Source: Desulfoprunum benzoelyticum (GTDB lineage Bacteria; Desulfobacterota; Desulfobulbia; Desulfobulbales; Desulfocapsaceae). From it: a stretch of 64,000 bases of DNA. Position numbers and translations under genes: made by a program. The notes under the pieces were generated by a model that saw only the letters and a program-made list of their open reading frames with translations, searched no databases and was not told the origin of the DNA. Positions 28,069 to 37,450 of the stretch are shown here, in pieces. Every line of letters starts with the position of its first letter. Positions within the stretch are counted from its first letter, which is position 1. The stretch spans positions 108,125-172,124 of the forward strand of contig NZ_JACHEO010000004.1 in NCBI RefSeq assembly GCF_014201505.1, read 5' to 3'.

Positions 28069-30213
28069 TTATCCGGTACCCAAACTTTTCTTTCGTATTT
28101 CCCAGCACCTGTGGACTTTCTGATTTCGCTGGAAATCAAAGGGGATTGTCTCCTTGCTGATCTCACGAATCGCAAAACTTCGCTCGAGCCCAGGATCAAG
28201 TGAAAATCGTCGAAAATTGGTTGAAAACACAAGGAAACCGTCATCCGCCAGCCTCGCCATTGCCAGGGTCAGCAGGCGAACATGATCACGCTGGATATCG
28301 AATACCCGATGCTCCTTTTTGGTGTTGGAAAATGTTGGGGGATCAACAAAGATCACATCGTATTGTCCACGATTTTGCTCGAGCCATTGCAGACAATCGG
28401 CTTTGATCGTGGTGTGGGCGAAACTCGAGAATCCGTTCAAGGCCAGGTTCATCCTGGTCCAGTGCAGGTAGGTGGCAGACAGGTCGACAGTGGTTGTCGA
28501 TCGGGCGCCGCCCATCGCCGCATGGACTGTCGCTGTTCCCGAATAACCGAAAAGATTGAGAAAACTCTTTCCTTTGACCTTGCCGGCAAGACGGATCCGG
28601 ACGGGGCGGTGATCAAGAAAGAGACCGGTATCGAGATAATCGGTGAAGTTCACCAGGAACCGGCAGCCACCCTCCCGGACCTCATACAGCTTTTTTCTGC
28701 TTTCTCGCTGCTGGTACTGCTCACTTCCCTTCTGCCGCCGCCTGGTCTTGACGAATATCCTGTCCCGGCGCATGCCGAACACATCCCTGATCCCCTGCAG
28801 CGCATGGTTCAGCCTGGCCGTGGCCAGATCCGGATCAACCGAACCCGGCGGTGCGTATTCCTGCAAGTGCACCCATTTTTCATACAGGTCGATGCTGAAA
28901 TTATATTCCGGCAGATCGCGATCGTAGATCCTGTAACAGTGCACACCTTCCTTGTCGGCCCATTTCTGCATTTTTTTCATATTCTTACGCAGACGGTTGA
29001 CAAACTCGTCGCTATTGCCGACATCAGCCAGATTCCAGGTGAACGCCTGGTCATCGATTTCCGGCACAGTCCCCACCAGCAATCGACAGGCCAGATCACC
29101 GTTGTACAATTTGAGTCGCTTGTCCCATGAAAGCCCGAACGAATCGGTCAGTTCCGGACTGGACAGAAAGACCGCCATCCTCCAGCCGGGAAATCTCTGC
29201 CTGGCGATTCTGCCGTAGGCCCTGTAGAGGAGCGCCACCTCCTCTTTTTCCAGAAGTCGCTCGCCGAAAGGAAGATTAGTGAGGAGCATCCCCCTCCCTC
29301 CGGGCGATTCCAGCCTGGCGACCTCTCCCTGTCTGATCTTTATATGATCTGCAATGCCGGCCCGCTCGAGATTCTTTTTCGCCGCGGTCACCATTGCCGG
29401 ATCGGCATCGAATCCCAGAAACTGGGGCCAAGGTTGGGACATGCCCGCCTCTTCCCGAACTATCGCCTCTGCGACGAGGGTGTTCCACAACGACGCGTCA
29501 TGCTGCCTCCACCCCATGAAGCCGAACCGCTTGCGCGATAATCCCGGGGCCGAGTCGCCGAACATCAGCGCTGCCTCTATCAGCAGGGTCCCGGTTCCAC
29601 ACATCGGGTCCAGCAACACCTCTCCCGGCTGGTCGGTCCAACCGCTCAACGCCACCAGAGCGGCGGCAAGGGTTTCCTTGAGCGGGGCGGGGCCACCACT
29701 GACACGGTATCCCCGACGATGCAGACTGTCGCCGGAAAGATCGAGGGAGATGTGGGCCAAGGAATCATGGATATGTAGATGGAAGCGAACCCCGGGAGCG
29801 TTGGTATCGACCGATGGCCTGCGGCCGAGACGGTCGCGGAAATTATCAGCAATCGCATCCTTGAGCCGCAGAGCGGCAAACTGGCTGTGGGTCAGAAGCG
29901 GTTTTCCGGAAAGGGTGCAATCGATAGCAAAGGTCGTATCCAAGTCCAGATGGTCCTGCCAGCAGATTTCACGGCTCCGGCCATACAGCGCCGACTCGTC
30001 CGCCATCTCGAACGATTCCAATTCGAGAAAAACCCGGGACGCATAGCGTGACCACAGACACGCGCTGTAACCGCTGGCAAGGGCACCCTCCCAGGATACC
30101 AGGCCAGGCGACCGGCTGATATTGCGGCCATCAAAGGACGCAACCTCCTCCGCCACCAACTCTTCCATTCCAATTGCACAGCTGGCCGCAAGGCTGTAGT
30201 ATGTTTCGTCCAT
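28069..30213 (-). CDS. rlmL: Bifunctional 23S rRNA methyltransferase RlmKL
   Basis: 714 residues: THUMP domain (about 40-170), RlmL domain making m2G2445, and C-terminal RlmK domain making m7G2069. SAM-binding motifs are DPMCGTGTLLIEAAL in the first half and NLFGYSGTATVHAAMGGA in the second; the catalytic FVDPPTFSNT of RlmK is normal. The RlmL motif IV reads NLPFGER, where NPPYGER is usual. The start at 30213 is chosen because AGGAAC lies 5-8 bases upstream and DETYYSLAASCAIGMEEL is the family start; the frame is open up to 30348. Gene is divergent from pal. Confidence 0.92.
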   Translation of the reverse strand: MDETYYSLAASCAIGMEELVAEEVASFDGRNISRSPGLVSWEGALASGYSACLWSRYASRVFLELESFEMADESALYGRSREICWQDHLDLDTTFAIDCTLSGKPLLTHSQFAALRLKDAIADNFRDRLGRRPSVDTNAPGVRFHLHIHDSLAHISLDLSGDSLHRRGYRVSGGPAPLKETLAAALVALSGWTDQPGEVLLDPMCGTGTLLIEAALMFGDSAPGLSRKRFGFMGWRQHDASLWNTLVAEAIVREEAGMSQPWPQFLGFDADPAMVTAAKKNLERAGIADHIKIRQGEVARLESPGGRGMLLTNLPFGERLLEKEEVALLYRAYGRIARQRFPGWRMAVFLSSPELTDSFGLSWDKRLKLYNGDLACRLLVGTVPEIDDQAFTWNLADVGNSDEFVNRLRKNMKKMQKWADKEGVHCYRIYDRDLPEYNFSIDLYEKWVHLQEYAPPGSVDPDLATARLNHALQGIRDVFGMRRDRIFVKTRRRQKGSEQYQQRESRKKLYEVREGGCRFLVNFTDYLDTGLFLDHRPVRIRLAGKVKGKSFLNLFGYSGTATVHAAMGGARSTTTVDLSATYLHWTRMNLALNGFSSFAHTTIKADCLQWLEQNRGQYDVIFVDPPTFSNTKKEHRVFDIQRDHVRLLTLAMARLADDGFLVFSTNFRRFSLDPGLERSFAIREISKETIPFDFQRNQKVHRCWEIRKKSLGTG

Positions 30214-30293
30214 CAGGTTCCTGTCTTTGCCTTTCAGCCTTGAAAGGCGGGTCTGTTTCTGCGTCATCGACGCCGGGTAAACGTCAAATTTAC

Positions 30294-30321
30294 TTGACCT
30301 TCCGCCGATTAGAGATAAAAT
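30294..30321 (+). promoter_or_regulatory. Candidate sigma-70 promoter of pal
   Basis: TTGACC at 30294-30299 and TAAAAT at 30316-30321, separated by 16 bases, 90 bases before the pal ATG. Confidence 0.45.
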
Positions 30322-30412
30322 ATACGATTTGTTGAAATCTGTATACAATCATGCACTATCATTTTTAGTATTGCCTAATGTACATACCAATCTCTCGACG
30401 ACAGGAGAACAT

Positions 30413-31009
30413 ATGAAAAAGACGCTCTGCGGGACCGCAGTACTCATCACCCTTATCGGGTCACTTGCCCTGTTCGCCGGCGGCTGCAGCAAGAAAGCGG
30501 TCATTCCGCCCGACGGCGGCAGCAGTGCAAGCGGAATGGACAGTGGTGCAGGCAGCAGTGGCTACGATGAAAACAACCTGGCATCGGAGGGTACCCTCGA
30601 TGATCCCGGCAGAACCGGTGGCGGATCCATGGCGGACAGCGCTTCCGACGAATACAAGAGACTACACGGTCGTTGTTCCGACAACCTGTTCCCGATCTAC
30701 TTCGACTTCGATCAGTACGGCATCCGCGCCGATATGACCGAGGTCCTGGTAAAGAACGCGGAGCACATGCAGTCCGTCCCCGGAGGGGCGATTGTCATTG
30801 AAGGCAACACCGACGATCGGGGAACCAACGAGTACAACCTCGCTCTGGGCGAAAGAAGGGCGATGGCCGCCAAGCAGTATCTTATCGATCTGGGGGTCGA
30901 TTCCTCGAGGATACAGACCATCAGCTATGGTGAAGAACGGCCGTTGTTTCCCGGAATGGATGAAGAAAGCTACAGCCAGAACAGAAGAGACGATTTCATA
31001 ATGCAGTAA
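30413..31009 (+). CDS. pal: Peptidoglycan-associated lipoprotein Pal
   Basis: Outer-membrane lipoprotein of the Tol-Pal system. From the ATG at 30413 (AGGAGAA 5 bases upstream) it has 198 residues: a lipoprotein signal ending FAGGC at Cys25, a Ser/Gly-rich linker (about 27-75), and an OmpA-like peptidoglycan-binding domain. The latter shows FDFDQYGIRADM, EGNTDDRGTNEYNLALGERRA and NRRDDF, with the diaminopimelate-binding Asp/Arg conserved. tolB is not upstream, so the usual tol-pal cluster is broken here. Confidence 0.93.
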   Translation: MKKTLCGTAVLITLIGSLALFAGGCSKKAVIPPDGGSSASGMDSGAGSSGYDENNLASEGTLDDPGRTGGGSMADSASDEYKRLHGRCSDNLFPIYFDFDQYGIRADMTEVLVKNAEHMQSVPGGAIVIEGNTDDRGTNEYNLALGERRAMAAKQYLIDLGVDSSRIQTISYGEERPLFPGMDEESYSQNRRDDFIMQ

Positions 31010-31015
31010 CGGCTA

Positions 31016-31747
31016 TCACCGATCCGCGGGCTGGTTACAACCTTCCCGCGGGTCGGTCGTCTTTTTTCTGCCCGCCCTTATCACTTCCAAAACCAGGTGG
31101 GTGACTTCGTCGATATCCCTGCTGGTAGTATCGATGACCCAGGCGTCTTCGGCCTGGCGAAGCGGAGCGATTGCCCGCTCCCGATCGTTTTTATCCCGCT
31201 CCAGCGTCATCTCGAGGATCTTCCGCTCGTCGACGGCCTCACCTCGCATGCAAAGTTGCCGGACTCGCCTTCGGGCCCGTTCCTCCGGTCTGGCATCAAG
31301 GAAAAATTTGTATCTGGCTCGCGGAAAGACCACAGTCCCGGTATCCCTCCCCTCGGCAACCACTCCGCCGATGTTACCGAGTTGTCGCTGCAACATCGTC
31401 AGCTTTTCCCGTACCAGGGGAATGGCCGATACCTTCGAGGCAACCATCGCCATCTCCGGAGTCCTGATCGTGCCGCTGACATCCTCCCCGTTCAAGAGAA
31501 CCCCGGTGTCATCATCTTCATTTTTACCGGGCAGCAACTGGATATGAATTTTGGCAAGGATAGACCGCATCGCCTGGTCATCGCTCAGATCAACCCGGTT
31601 CCACTGGAGAAACAACCCTACCGCCCGATACATGGCACCGGTATCGAGATAGGTAAACCCCAGCACCCTGGCGACCTTTCTGCTGATTGTCGATTTCCCG
31701 ACCCCGGATGGGCCATCGATGGTGATCACTGCCAGCGCTTCGGTCAT
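31016..31747 (-). CDS. cmk: Cytidylate kinase
   Basis: Phosphorylates CMP/dCMP with ATP. The 243-residue product starts MTEALAVITIDGPSGVGKST (P-loop), with YLDTGAMYRAVG, VAEGRDTGTVVFP and RARRRVRQL as the nucleotide- and CMP-binding motifs. The start at 31747 overlaps the stop of a 30-codon ORF as ATGA; four extra residues are possible from an ATG at 31759. It is co-directional with gatC-gatA and probably in the same transcript. rpsA, commonly beside cmk, is absent. Confidence 0.96.
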   Translation of the reverse strand: MTEALAVITIDGPSGVGKSTISRKVARVLGFTYLDTGAMYRAVGLFLQWNRVDLSDDQAMRSILAKIHIQLLPGKNEDDDTGVLLNGEDVSGTIRTPEMAMVASKVSAIPLVREKLTMLQRQLGNIGGVVAEGRDTGTVVFPRARYKFFLDARPEERARRRVRQLCMRGEAVDERKILEMTLERDKNDRERAIAPLRQAEDAWVIDTTSRDIDEVTHLVLEVIRAGRKKTTDPREGCNQPADR

Positions 31748-31836
31748 CTCTCGATCCAATCGTCGGCAACAGAAGGCCTGGTGTCTTCGACCACCGGCAC
31801 CTTCCTGACCATCGTGTTCATCTTTTCCGGCACCAT
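31744..31836 (-). CDS. Possible 30-residue protein between gatA and cmk
   Basis: ATG at 31836 with AAAGGAAG just upstream; the frame reads MVPEKMNTMVRKVPVVEDTR then PSVADDWIER and stops in an ATGA overlap with the cmk start. It lies 13 bases after the gatA stop. No family is recognised. The Shine-Dalgarno match and translational coupling favour expression; it may serve mainly to couple cmk translation. Confidence 0.4.
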   Translation of the reverse strand: MVPEKMNTMVRKVPVVEDTRPSVADDWIER

Positions 31837-31849
31837 CACTTCCTTTCCG

Positions 31850-33307
31850 TCAAGCCAGTGACGGAACCCTGGTTACACCGACCATTTTTTCAAGGGCATA
31901 CGCAACTCTCAGCAGTGACCCCTCATCAAAATGGCGGCCCTGAATCTGGATACCTATGGGAAGACCATCGCTGCTGAAGCCCCCGGGGACCGATATTCCC
32001 GGAATTCCGGCCAGATTTGCCGAAATGGTCAGGATGTCGGAGAGATAGACGGCAAGCGGGTTGTCGCTGTTTTCTCCCTGTTTCCACGCCGGAGTCGGTG
32101 TAACCGGAGACACCAGCACATCACACGATTCGTACGCTGCCTGGAAATCCCGGAGAATCATCGTCCGGACCTGCGAGGCCTTTTTGTAGTAGGCATCATA
32201 GTAGCCGGAGGAGAGGGCGTAGGTGCCTATCAGGATACGTCGTTTCACCTCGGTGCCGAAGCCGGCGGAGCGGGTATCCTTGTACATGGACATCAGGGTA
32301 TCGGCTTTCATATCGCGCCGGCCGAAATTCACCCCGTCATACCGGGCCAGATTGGAACTGGCCTCAGCCGGAGCAATAAGATAGTAAGCGGCGACACAGT
32401 ATTCAGTATGCGGCAGGGTAATGTCCACCACCACGGCACCCGCCTGGCGGAGAAGATCAATCCCGCTTCTGACAACCCTTTCGACCTGCGGATGAAGTCC
32501 GGCAGAAAAATATTCCCGCGGCACCCCGATGCGCAATCCGCGGACATCCTCCTTCAGAAATGACGTGAAATCAGGAACATCGATCCTGACAGAGGTAGAA
32601 TCGCGCTGATCATGGCCACTGATGGCATTCATCAGGATCGCGCAGTCGGTGACATCACGACAGAGGGGGCCGACCTGATCCAGAGATGAGGCGAAAGCCA
32701 CCAGACCATAGCGGGAGACCCGGCCATAGGTCGGCTTCATTCCGATTACGCCACAGAGGGAAGCAGGTTGCCGGATTGAGCCGCCGGTATCGGAGCCGAG
32801 CGAGGCCAGACATTCACCAGCGGAGACCGCCGCCGCCGATCCACCGGAAGAGCCTCCGGCGACATACCCTTTTTTCCATGGGTTTTGCGGGACTCCGAAG
32901 GCGCAGGATTCGGAGGTCGATCCCATGGCGAATTCGTCCATCGATACCTTGCCCAGAATGACCCCCCCCTGCCCCTTGATTTTTTCCACCACCGTAGCGT
33001 CATACGGAGGGATGAAATCGGCCAGCATCTGCGAACCGCAGGTGGTCCGCATGTCCTTCGTGCACAGGAGATCCTTGATGGCGACGGGGATACCGCACAA
33101 GGTTCCGACCCGCTCCCGCTTCCGCTCAATATCAGCCTTCCTGGCCTGCTCGAGAGCCCCCTCGCGATCAAGAGTGATGAACGCTCCCACCTCACCGTCG
33201 ACCTTGTCGATACGGTCAAGACAGCTCCTGGTCAGGGCCTCGGAGGTGATATCACCGGCCGCCAAACTCGACATCGCCTCAGCGACGGTCAATTCATACA
33301 GATTCAT
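31850..33307 (-). CDS. gatA: Asp-tRNA(Asn)/Glu-tRNA(Gln) amidotransferase subunit A
   Basis: Amidase subunit of GatCAB, which releases ammonia from glutamine to amidate misacylated tRNAs. 485 residues from the ATG at 33307, behind GGGGGG. The Ser-cisSer-Lys triad is visible in VAIKDLLCT (Lys), GGSSGGSAAAV (Ser) and GSDTGGSIRQPAS (Ser). gatC lies 63 bases upstream. gatB is 23 kb away (56903), so the three subunits are split over two loci. Confidence 0.97.
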   Translation of the reverse strand: MNLYELTVAEAMSSLAAGDITSEALTRSCLDRIDKVDGEVGAFITLDREGALEQARKADIERKRERVGTLCGIPVAIKDLLCTKDMRTTCGSQMLADFIPPYDATVVEKIKGQGGVILGKVSMDEFAMGSTSESCAFGVPQNPWKKGYVAGGSSGGSAAAVSAGECLASLGSDTGGSIRQPASLCGVIGMKPTYGRVSRYGLVAFASSLDQVGPLCRDVTDCAILMNAISGHDQRDSTSVRIDVPDFTSFLKEDVRGLRIGVPREYFSAGLHPQVERVVRSGIDLLRQAGAVVVDITLPHTEYCVAAYYLIAPAEASSNLARYDGVNFGRRDMKADTLMSMYKDTRSAGFGTEVKRRILIGTYALSSGYYDAYYKKASQVRTMILRDFQAAYESCDVLVSPVTPTPAWKQGENSDNPLAVYLSDILTISANLAGIPGISVPGGFSSDGLPIGIQIQGRHFDEGSLLRVAYALEKMVGVTRVPSLA

Positions 33308-33370
33308 ATACCCCCCGAACAACCATGCTGCTCTGCAGCCTGACGGAATGAAAACCGGATAGAGGCATTT

Positions 33371-33655
33371 TCAGATGATCCGCGGAACCTGAAACATCTC
33401 TTCGTTATGCCTGGAGGAACAGGAAAGCGCCACGTCCTGCGCCAGCGACGGCAAGACCCTGTCTTCACGAAAGGCGTTGCACACCGATATCGCATGGGTG
33501 GTTGGAGGAAGACCGTTGGTATCCAACTCCTGCAGCTTTTCCACATATGCAAGAATTAAATCCAATTGCTCTGTCATGATCGACAGCTCGCCTTCGGTCA
33601 GGTGTAAACGTGCCAGATGAGCGACATGCTCCACTTCAGCTCGTGATATCTTCAT
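33371..33655 (-). CDS. gatC: Asp-tRNA(Asn)/Glu-tRNA(Gln) amidotransferase subunit C
   Basis: 94-residue stabilising subunit of GatCAB. The start MKISRAEVEHVAHLARLHLTE is typical, and the C-terminus (LREDRVLPS-like, FQVPRII) ends with the conserved short strand that binds GatA. An ATG 7 codons earlier (33676) is possible but less typical. It heads the gatC-gatA-(ORF)-cmk cluster. Confidence 0.95.
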   Translation of the reverse strand: MKISRAEVEHVAHLARLHLTEGELSIMTEQLDLILAYVEKLQELDTNGLPPTTHAISVCNAFREDRVLPSLAQDVALSCSSRHNEEMFQVPRII

Positions 33656-33688
33656 TAATATATCTCCAAAACTCAAGGAAACGCGTGG

Positions 33689-34786
33689 TTAGTTCCGCCT
33701 GTTGTAGGCTGGTTCGAGATATCCCTGAGAAAAGAAGCTCCTGGTGGGGATAAAATCCAATATGCTCCGTGAAAAAACCTCGACGATAGAGGCATCGAAC
33801 TGGCTGCCGCTGCACTTGATCAATTCCGCAACAGCCTCTGCCTTCGTCATGTTTTTTCTGTAGTTACGACGGGAAGTCATGGCATCATAACTGTCGACGA
33901 CAATCAATATCCTGGTCAGTTCGTCAAGTTCTTCCCCCTTCAGACCATCCGGATATCCGCTGCCATCCATCCGTTCATGATGATGACGGATGATGAACTG
34001 TTCCCTATCCATGAACCCGAGCGGCTCGATGATATTGGCACCCACGCTCGGATGCTTTCTGATAAGGACCCATTCATCCTCAGTCAATTTTCCAGGTTTC
34101 TGGATACAGGAAAGATCGATGACAAGCTTACCGATATCGTGGAACTGGGCCGCCCGCCGTAAAATCACCATATCCTGCTCGGCCAGCCCCATGGCCCTGC
34201 CCAGCATGACAGCATACTCCGTCACCCGCATGGTGTGTCCCGCCGTGTAATAATCCTTCTCCTCCATGGCGTTCTGGAAGCTGCTCATAAGTTGAATGGT
34301 CGCGTTCTCCAGACTGTGGCTGTAGCGCAACAAGAGTCGATTCTGCTCTTCCAGTTGTCGAGCCTTCTGTTGGATGTCATCCTCAAGGGACTCCTTGTAC
34401 CGTCGTTCCTGCAGGACATACATTCTTTTTTCGATGGCTCTGCGAATCTTGACATTGAAGATATCAAGATCCTCGATGGGTTTCGTCAGAAAATCATAGG
34501 CACCCAGATTTATGGCTTTGACCGCATAATCCATCGAACCTGCACCGGTGAGAAAAAGAACCGGAATGTTGTAGTTCAGCTGGTTCAGGGCGCTGATGGT
34601 TGCAAAGCCGTCCATGTCCGGCATGTTGATGTCAAGGATGATGACATCAAAGCTGTCATCGACGGCATCAACAACACCCTTGCCGTCAGACACCGTCACC
34701 ACGTTATGACCGAACATCTCGAGGATCTTCGTCACCGTAGTGCGGACCATCACATCGTCATCCGCAATAAGTATCTTTGCTTGCAT
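33689..34786 (-). CDS. Response regulator with HD-GYP output domain
   Basis: 365 residues: receiver domain (about 1-125; phospho-Asp in VIILDINMPDMDG, Lys in FLTKPIED), a helical linker (about 130-185) and an HD-GYP domain (about 190-355). The HD motif is FHDIGKL, and HHHERMDGSGYPDGLKG carries GYP, so cyclic-di-GMP phosphodiesterase activity is likely. An IVVDSYDAMTSRRNYR helix completes the site. The ATG at 34786 matches the domain start; upstream 44 codons are open but do not look coding. No paired kinase is next to it, but the hybrid kinase at 26102 is a candidate. Confidence 0.92.
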   Translation of the reverse strand: MQAKILIADDDVMVRTTVTKILEMFGHNVVTVSDGKGVVDAVDDSFDVIILDINMPDMDGFATISALNQLNYNIPVLFLTGAGSMDYAVKAINLGAYDFLTKPIEDLDIFNVKIRRAIEKRMYVLQERRYKESLEDDIQQKARQLEEQNRLLLRYSHSLENATIQLMSSFQNAMEEKDYYTAGHTMRVTEYAVMLGRAMGLAEQDMVILRRAAQFHDIGKLVIDLSCIQKPGKLTEDEWVLIRKHPSVGANIIEPLGFMDREQFIIRHHHERMDGSGYPDGLKGEELDELTRILIVVDSYDAMTSRRNYRKNMTKAEAVAELIKCSGSQFDASIVEVFSRSILDFIPTRSFFSQGYLEPAYNRRN

Positions 34787-34926
34787 CTCTATCAACAGAC
34801 CGTCTCCAGTAGGTATCACCTGCAGGTGGATTGGATTGTGAGGGCAAAATGTACAATTTCCGACTTTTTTTTGCAACATCCCCACCCGTTCCACAGCCAA
34901 AGTCTTCCCCGAGAACAATGCACCTG

Positions 34927-35544
34927 CTATCTCTCCGTATATTTTCGGCGCGAGGGATCGAGATTGCCGCGAATGACCCGCTGTTCGGTTATGATGAAAT
35001 CGGCGGGTTGATCATGCGGTTCCTGGGGAATTTCACCCTGCACCTGGAGTTCGAAGGCCAGGGCGATCCGCAGCGCCGAAGGAAGCACTTCGTTTGCCAG
35101 AAAGCGGTCATAAAATCCTCCCCCATAGCCGAGCCTGCCCCCTCTTTCATCAAACACCGACCCCGGCAACACCACGATATCGATACTTTTGTGATCAATG
35201 GTCCGTGTCTTGAGCAAATCCTTGCGTGGTTCAAGAATGTTGAAATAACCAGGGACAAGGTCTGTCTCTGGATCGATCAGTCGAACAGCGGTCATCGACT
35301 TTTCCTGAACGGAGACAAGGGGTACCGTAACGGTTTTACCGGACTTGAGCAGTTGTCCGATCAACTCCAACGTTTCAACTTCACTTCTGAAGTTGACAAA
35401 CAGAAAGAAGGTAACGGGATGAAAAGGATTCACCAGGTCAAGAAAGTGATGATGAATGATCTCGCTCTTCTCTCTTCTCTCCCCGGGACTGAGCAAATCT
35501 CTTTCGGCCAGCACCTGCTTACGAATGCTTTGTGAATCATGCAT
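34927..35544 (-). CDS. 5-formyltetrahydrofolate cyclo-ligase
   Basis: ATP-dependent conversion of 5-formyl-THF to 5,10-methenyl-THF. 205 residues; SIRKQVLAERDLLS at the start and VVLPGSVFDERGGRLGYGGGFYDRFL, the ATP-binding and substrate motif, fix the family. The ATG at 35544 follows GGAGG by 7 bases. A terminator lies directly upstream, so it is its own transcription unit or follows a weak read-through. In gamma-proteobacteria the 6S RNA precedes this gene; I see no obvious 6S RNA here. Confidence 0.93.
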   Translation of the reverse strand: MHDSQSIRKQVLAERDLLSPGERREKSEIIHHHFLDLVNPFHPVTFFLFVNFRSEVETLELIGQLLKSGKTVTVPLVSVQEKSMTAVRLIDPETDLVPGYFNILEPRKDLLKTRTIDHKSIDIVVLPGSVFDERGGRLGYGGGFYDRFLANEVLPSALRIALAFELQVQGEIPQEPHDQPADFIITEQRVIRGNLDPSRRKYTER

Positions 35545-35559
35545 AGTTTCAATCCTCCA

Positions 35560-35600
35560 AAAAAAAATCGCCAACTCGGCCTTGGGAGCTGGCGATTTTA
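35560..35600. terminator. Bidirectional hairpin terminator
   Basis: AAAATCGCCA and TGGCGATTTT arms with an interrupted CTC/GAG inner stem, flanked by A-runs and T-runs on opposite sides. On the minus strand it ends the YeeE/YedE transporter transcript. Confidence 0.8.
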
Positions 35601-35620
35601 CCTCCGATCAGGATTTAAAA

Positions 35621-36865
35621 TCACATCGGCACAATCAGTTTATTGGTCTCTTCATTCCATGTAACAACCAGATACCAGACCACCATTGAGGCAATTATCA
35701 ACAGCAATGTCGGGCCATACCCCATGACATCCGGCAGGTAAACGTATGAACCGAGCACGCCGTCGGCTTCAAAATCGTTGTCCCTGAACCAGGCTGTCAT
35801 GATCGAGGTGGAAACGGCAAAAAACGGGACCACCATCATCAGCTTTACCTGTCCCTCGCCAACCCGCCACAGAGTGCCGGAACCACAGCCACCCGCAAAC
35901 ATGGCGCCCAGACCGAAAACAAAACCTCCGACAACACCTCCCCAACCAAAGGTTCCACGAACATAGTTGATGGGGGCGAGCACCGCCTCTCCCTCGGCCC
36001 GCATCGGTACTGCATATTTCAAGATTGCGGCTCCCACCGCGACCAGGATGATCGACAACATGACCGATTTCGCCATCGTGCAATCACCGGTCATGTGTGG
36101 TTCGCGGAACCCCTGAACCATACACCACCGTCCTCGCTGCATGGAATAGCCCAGAGCAGCGGCAAGGACTATAACCCCCCCAAGTGACGCGATATAATCA
36201 TCATCTTCATTGCCGGAAAATACGTTTGCGACATACAGAAGCAGAATGACCCCGGCAATACCGATGTATGGCAGAACTGTGGTGGGGATGCTCAGGGTCT
36301 TGGCACCGCCCGATCCCCACTCAATATGCTCCATTTCAAGATAGAGCAGCTTGAGTCCGAGGATGACCCCTAACACCAGACCCAGCCACATGGCAAAGCC
36401 GTTGGCTGCCAGATTGCCGATAGCATTATAGAATCCCCCAACATTACACCCCCCGGCAAGCGAAGCGCCAATGCCCATCAAGATACCGGCAATGACCGCC
36501 TTGACCATCTCCCGGTATGGAGGAATTCTAAAGGCAAAATCCTTGCCCAGGCATGCCGAAATAAAGGCGCCAGCGATAAAGCCAAGGCCGATTATCGATC
36601 CGGAATCGACGAACATCGATCTTGGAGCCTCTTCATAGAAGGCGAAGATGCCGGCATCCGTGCCGAGAAGGCCGGCAAGCCAGTACAGGAACCAATCTCC
36701 CCAATTTCTCAGGGCTCCAACCGCACCCCAGGGTCGCCACCAGGCCATCATCATAACCGAGAGAAACGCGACGACGACCCCGGTTACGGTTGGATTCCAC
36801 TCATTTTGGCAGATCGCCTTGTAGAGTTCACCAGCCTTATTTTTCACGATGCTTTCGTCACTCAT
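35621..36865 (-). CDS. YeeE/YedE-family sulfur-compound transporter
   Basis: 414-residue polytopic membrane protein with two pseudo-repeats. Each contains a Gly/Cys signature: GASLAGGCNVGGFYNAIG and MFAGGCGSGTLWRVG, the cysteine pair by which YeeE/TsuA passes thiosulfate. Further cysteines are in FISACLGKDFAF and GRWCMVQGF. About ten hydrophobic segments are visible. The start at 36865 has GGAGGATG upstream. It is divergent from tusA and the DsrE-type genes, which suggests it imports thiosulfate or a similar sulfur (or selenium) compound for them. The E. coli YedE/FdhT selenium branch is the main alternative. Confidence 0.85.
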   Translation of the reverse strand: MSDESIVKNKAGELYKAICQNEWNPTVTGVVVAFLSVMMMAWWRPWGAVGALRNWGDWFLYWLAGLLGTDAGIFAFYEEAPRSMFVDSGSIIGLGFIAGAFISACLGKDFAFRIPPYREMVKAVIAGILMGIGASLAGGCNVGGFYNAIGNLAANGFAMWLGLVLGVILGLKLLYLEMEHIEWGSGGAKTLSIPTTVLPYIGIAGVILLLYVANVFSGNEDDDYIASLGGVIVLAAALGYSMQRGRWCMVQGFREPHMTGDCTMAKSVMLSIILVAVGAAILKYAVPMRAEGEAVLAPINYVRGTFGWGGVVGGFVFGLGAMFAGGCGSGTLWRVGEGQVKLMMVVPFFAVSTSIMTAWFRDNDFEADGVLGSYVYLPDVMGYGPTLLLIIASMVVWYLVVTWNEETNKLIVPM

Positions 36866-37179
36866 GACCCATCCTCCAAGAAAATAATGTTTGTTCCTTG
36901 TTTTCAAACGAATTTTTAAAGCTCTACCCTCCGAAAAATCATTTGTCAAGAATGTATGGTCAGGCTCTCCGCCATGGGCTCAATTTTTCGATTTCCTGAA
37001 TACATTTTTCTGTTATTTTTTTCTTGTTATCGGATGCTTACCGCATGGGAATTTTGACCTTGACTTTACATTTTGGCTAAAGTAAATACATAATGTAATT
37101 GTAAAATATGAAAGAAATATGTTTACTTATACCCTGTATTCACCTAACAGATAACCTATTCAATCCCAGGAGGACAATC
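36866..37179. promoter_or_regulatory. AT-rich divergent region between the transporter and tusA
   Basis: 314 bases without a gene, much richer in A and T than the region to the left. TTGACT at 37060-37065 with TAAATA at 37083-37088 (17-base spacing) is a weak candidate promoter toward tusA. The ribosome-binding site CCCAGGAGGAC precedes tusA. Confidence 0.35.
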
Positions 37180-37437
37180 ATGAGTGAGTTTAAAGTAGCC
37201 GACGACGGTATTCAGCCAAAAGCAGTTCTAGATGCAAAAGGTCTGAGTTGCCCAATGCCGCTGCTACGCACCAAGAAAGAGATTGGAAAACTCTCTGCCG
37301 GGGAAATCCTGCAGGTCGATGGAACCGATCCGGGTTCCCGCAATGATATTCCCGGTTGGTGTGAAAGATCGGGCCATGAATATCTCGGTGAGAAAGAACA
37401 CTCCGGTTATATCAGCTTTTTCATTAAAAAAGGCTGA
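37180..37437 (+). CDS. tusA: TusA-family sulfurtransferase
   Basis: 85 residues with the TusA/SirA fold. VLDAKGLSCPMPLLRTKKEI carries the catalytic cysteine in the CPxP motif, which accepts persulfide sulfur. ISFFIKKG ends the last strand. TusA proteins deliver sulfane sulfur to tRNA thiolation, Moco synthesis or, in sulfur bacteria, to Dsr-type enzymes. AGGAGGAC lies 6 bases before the ATG. Directly followed by DsrE-like genes and opposite to a YeeE/YedE transporter, so a role in cytoplasmic sulfur relay is likely. Confidence 0.92.
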   Translation: MSEFKVADDGIQPKAVLDAKGLSCPMPLLRTKKEIGKLSAGEILQVDGTDPGSRNDIPGWCERSGHEYLGEKEHSGYISFFIKKG

Positions 37438-37450
37438 TTCATGTACTCCT

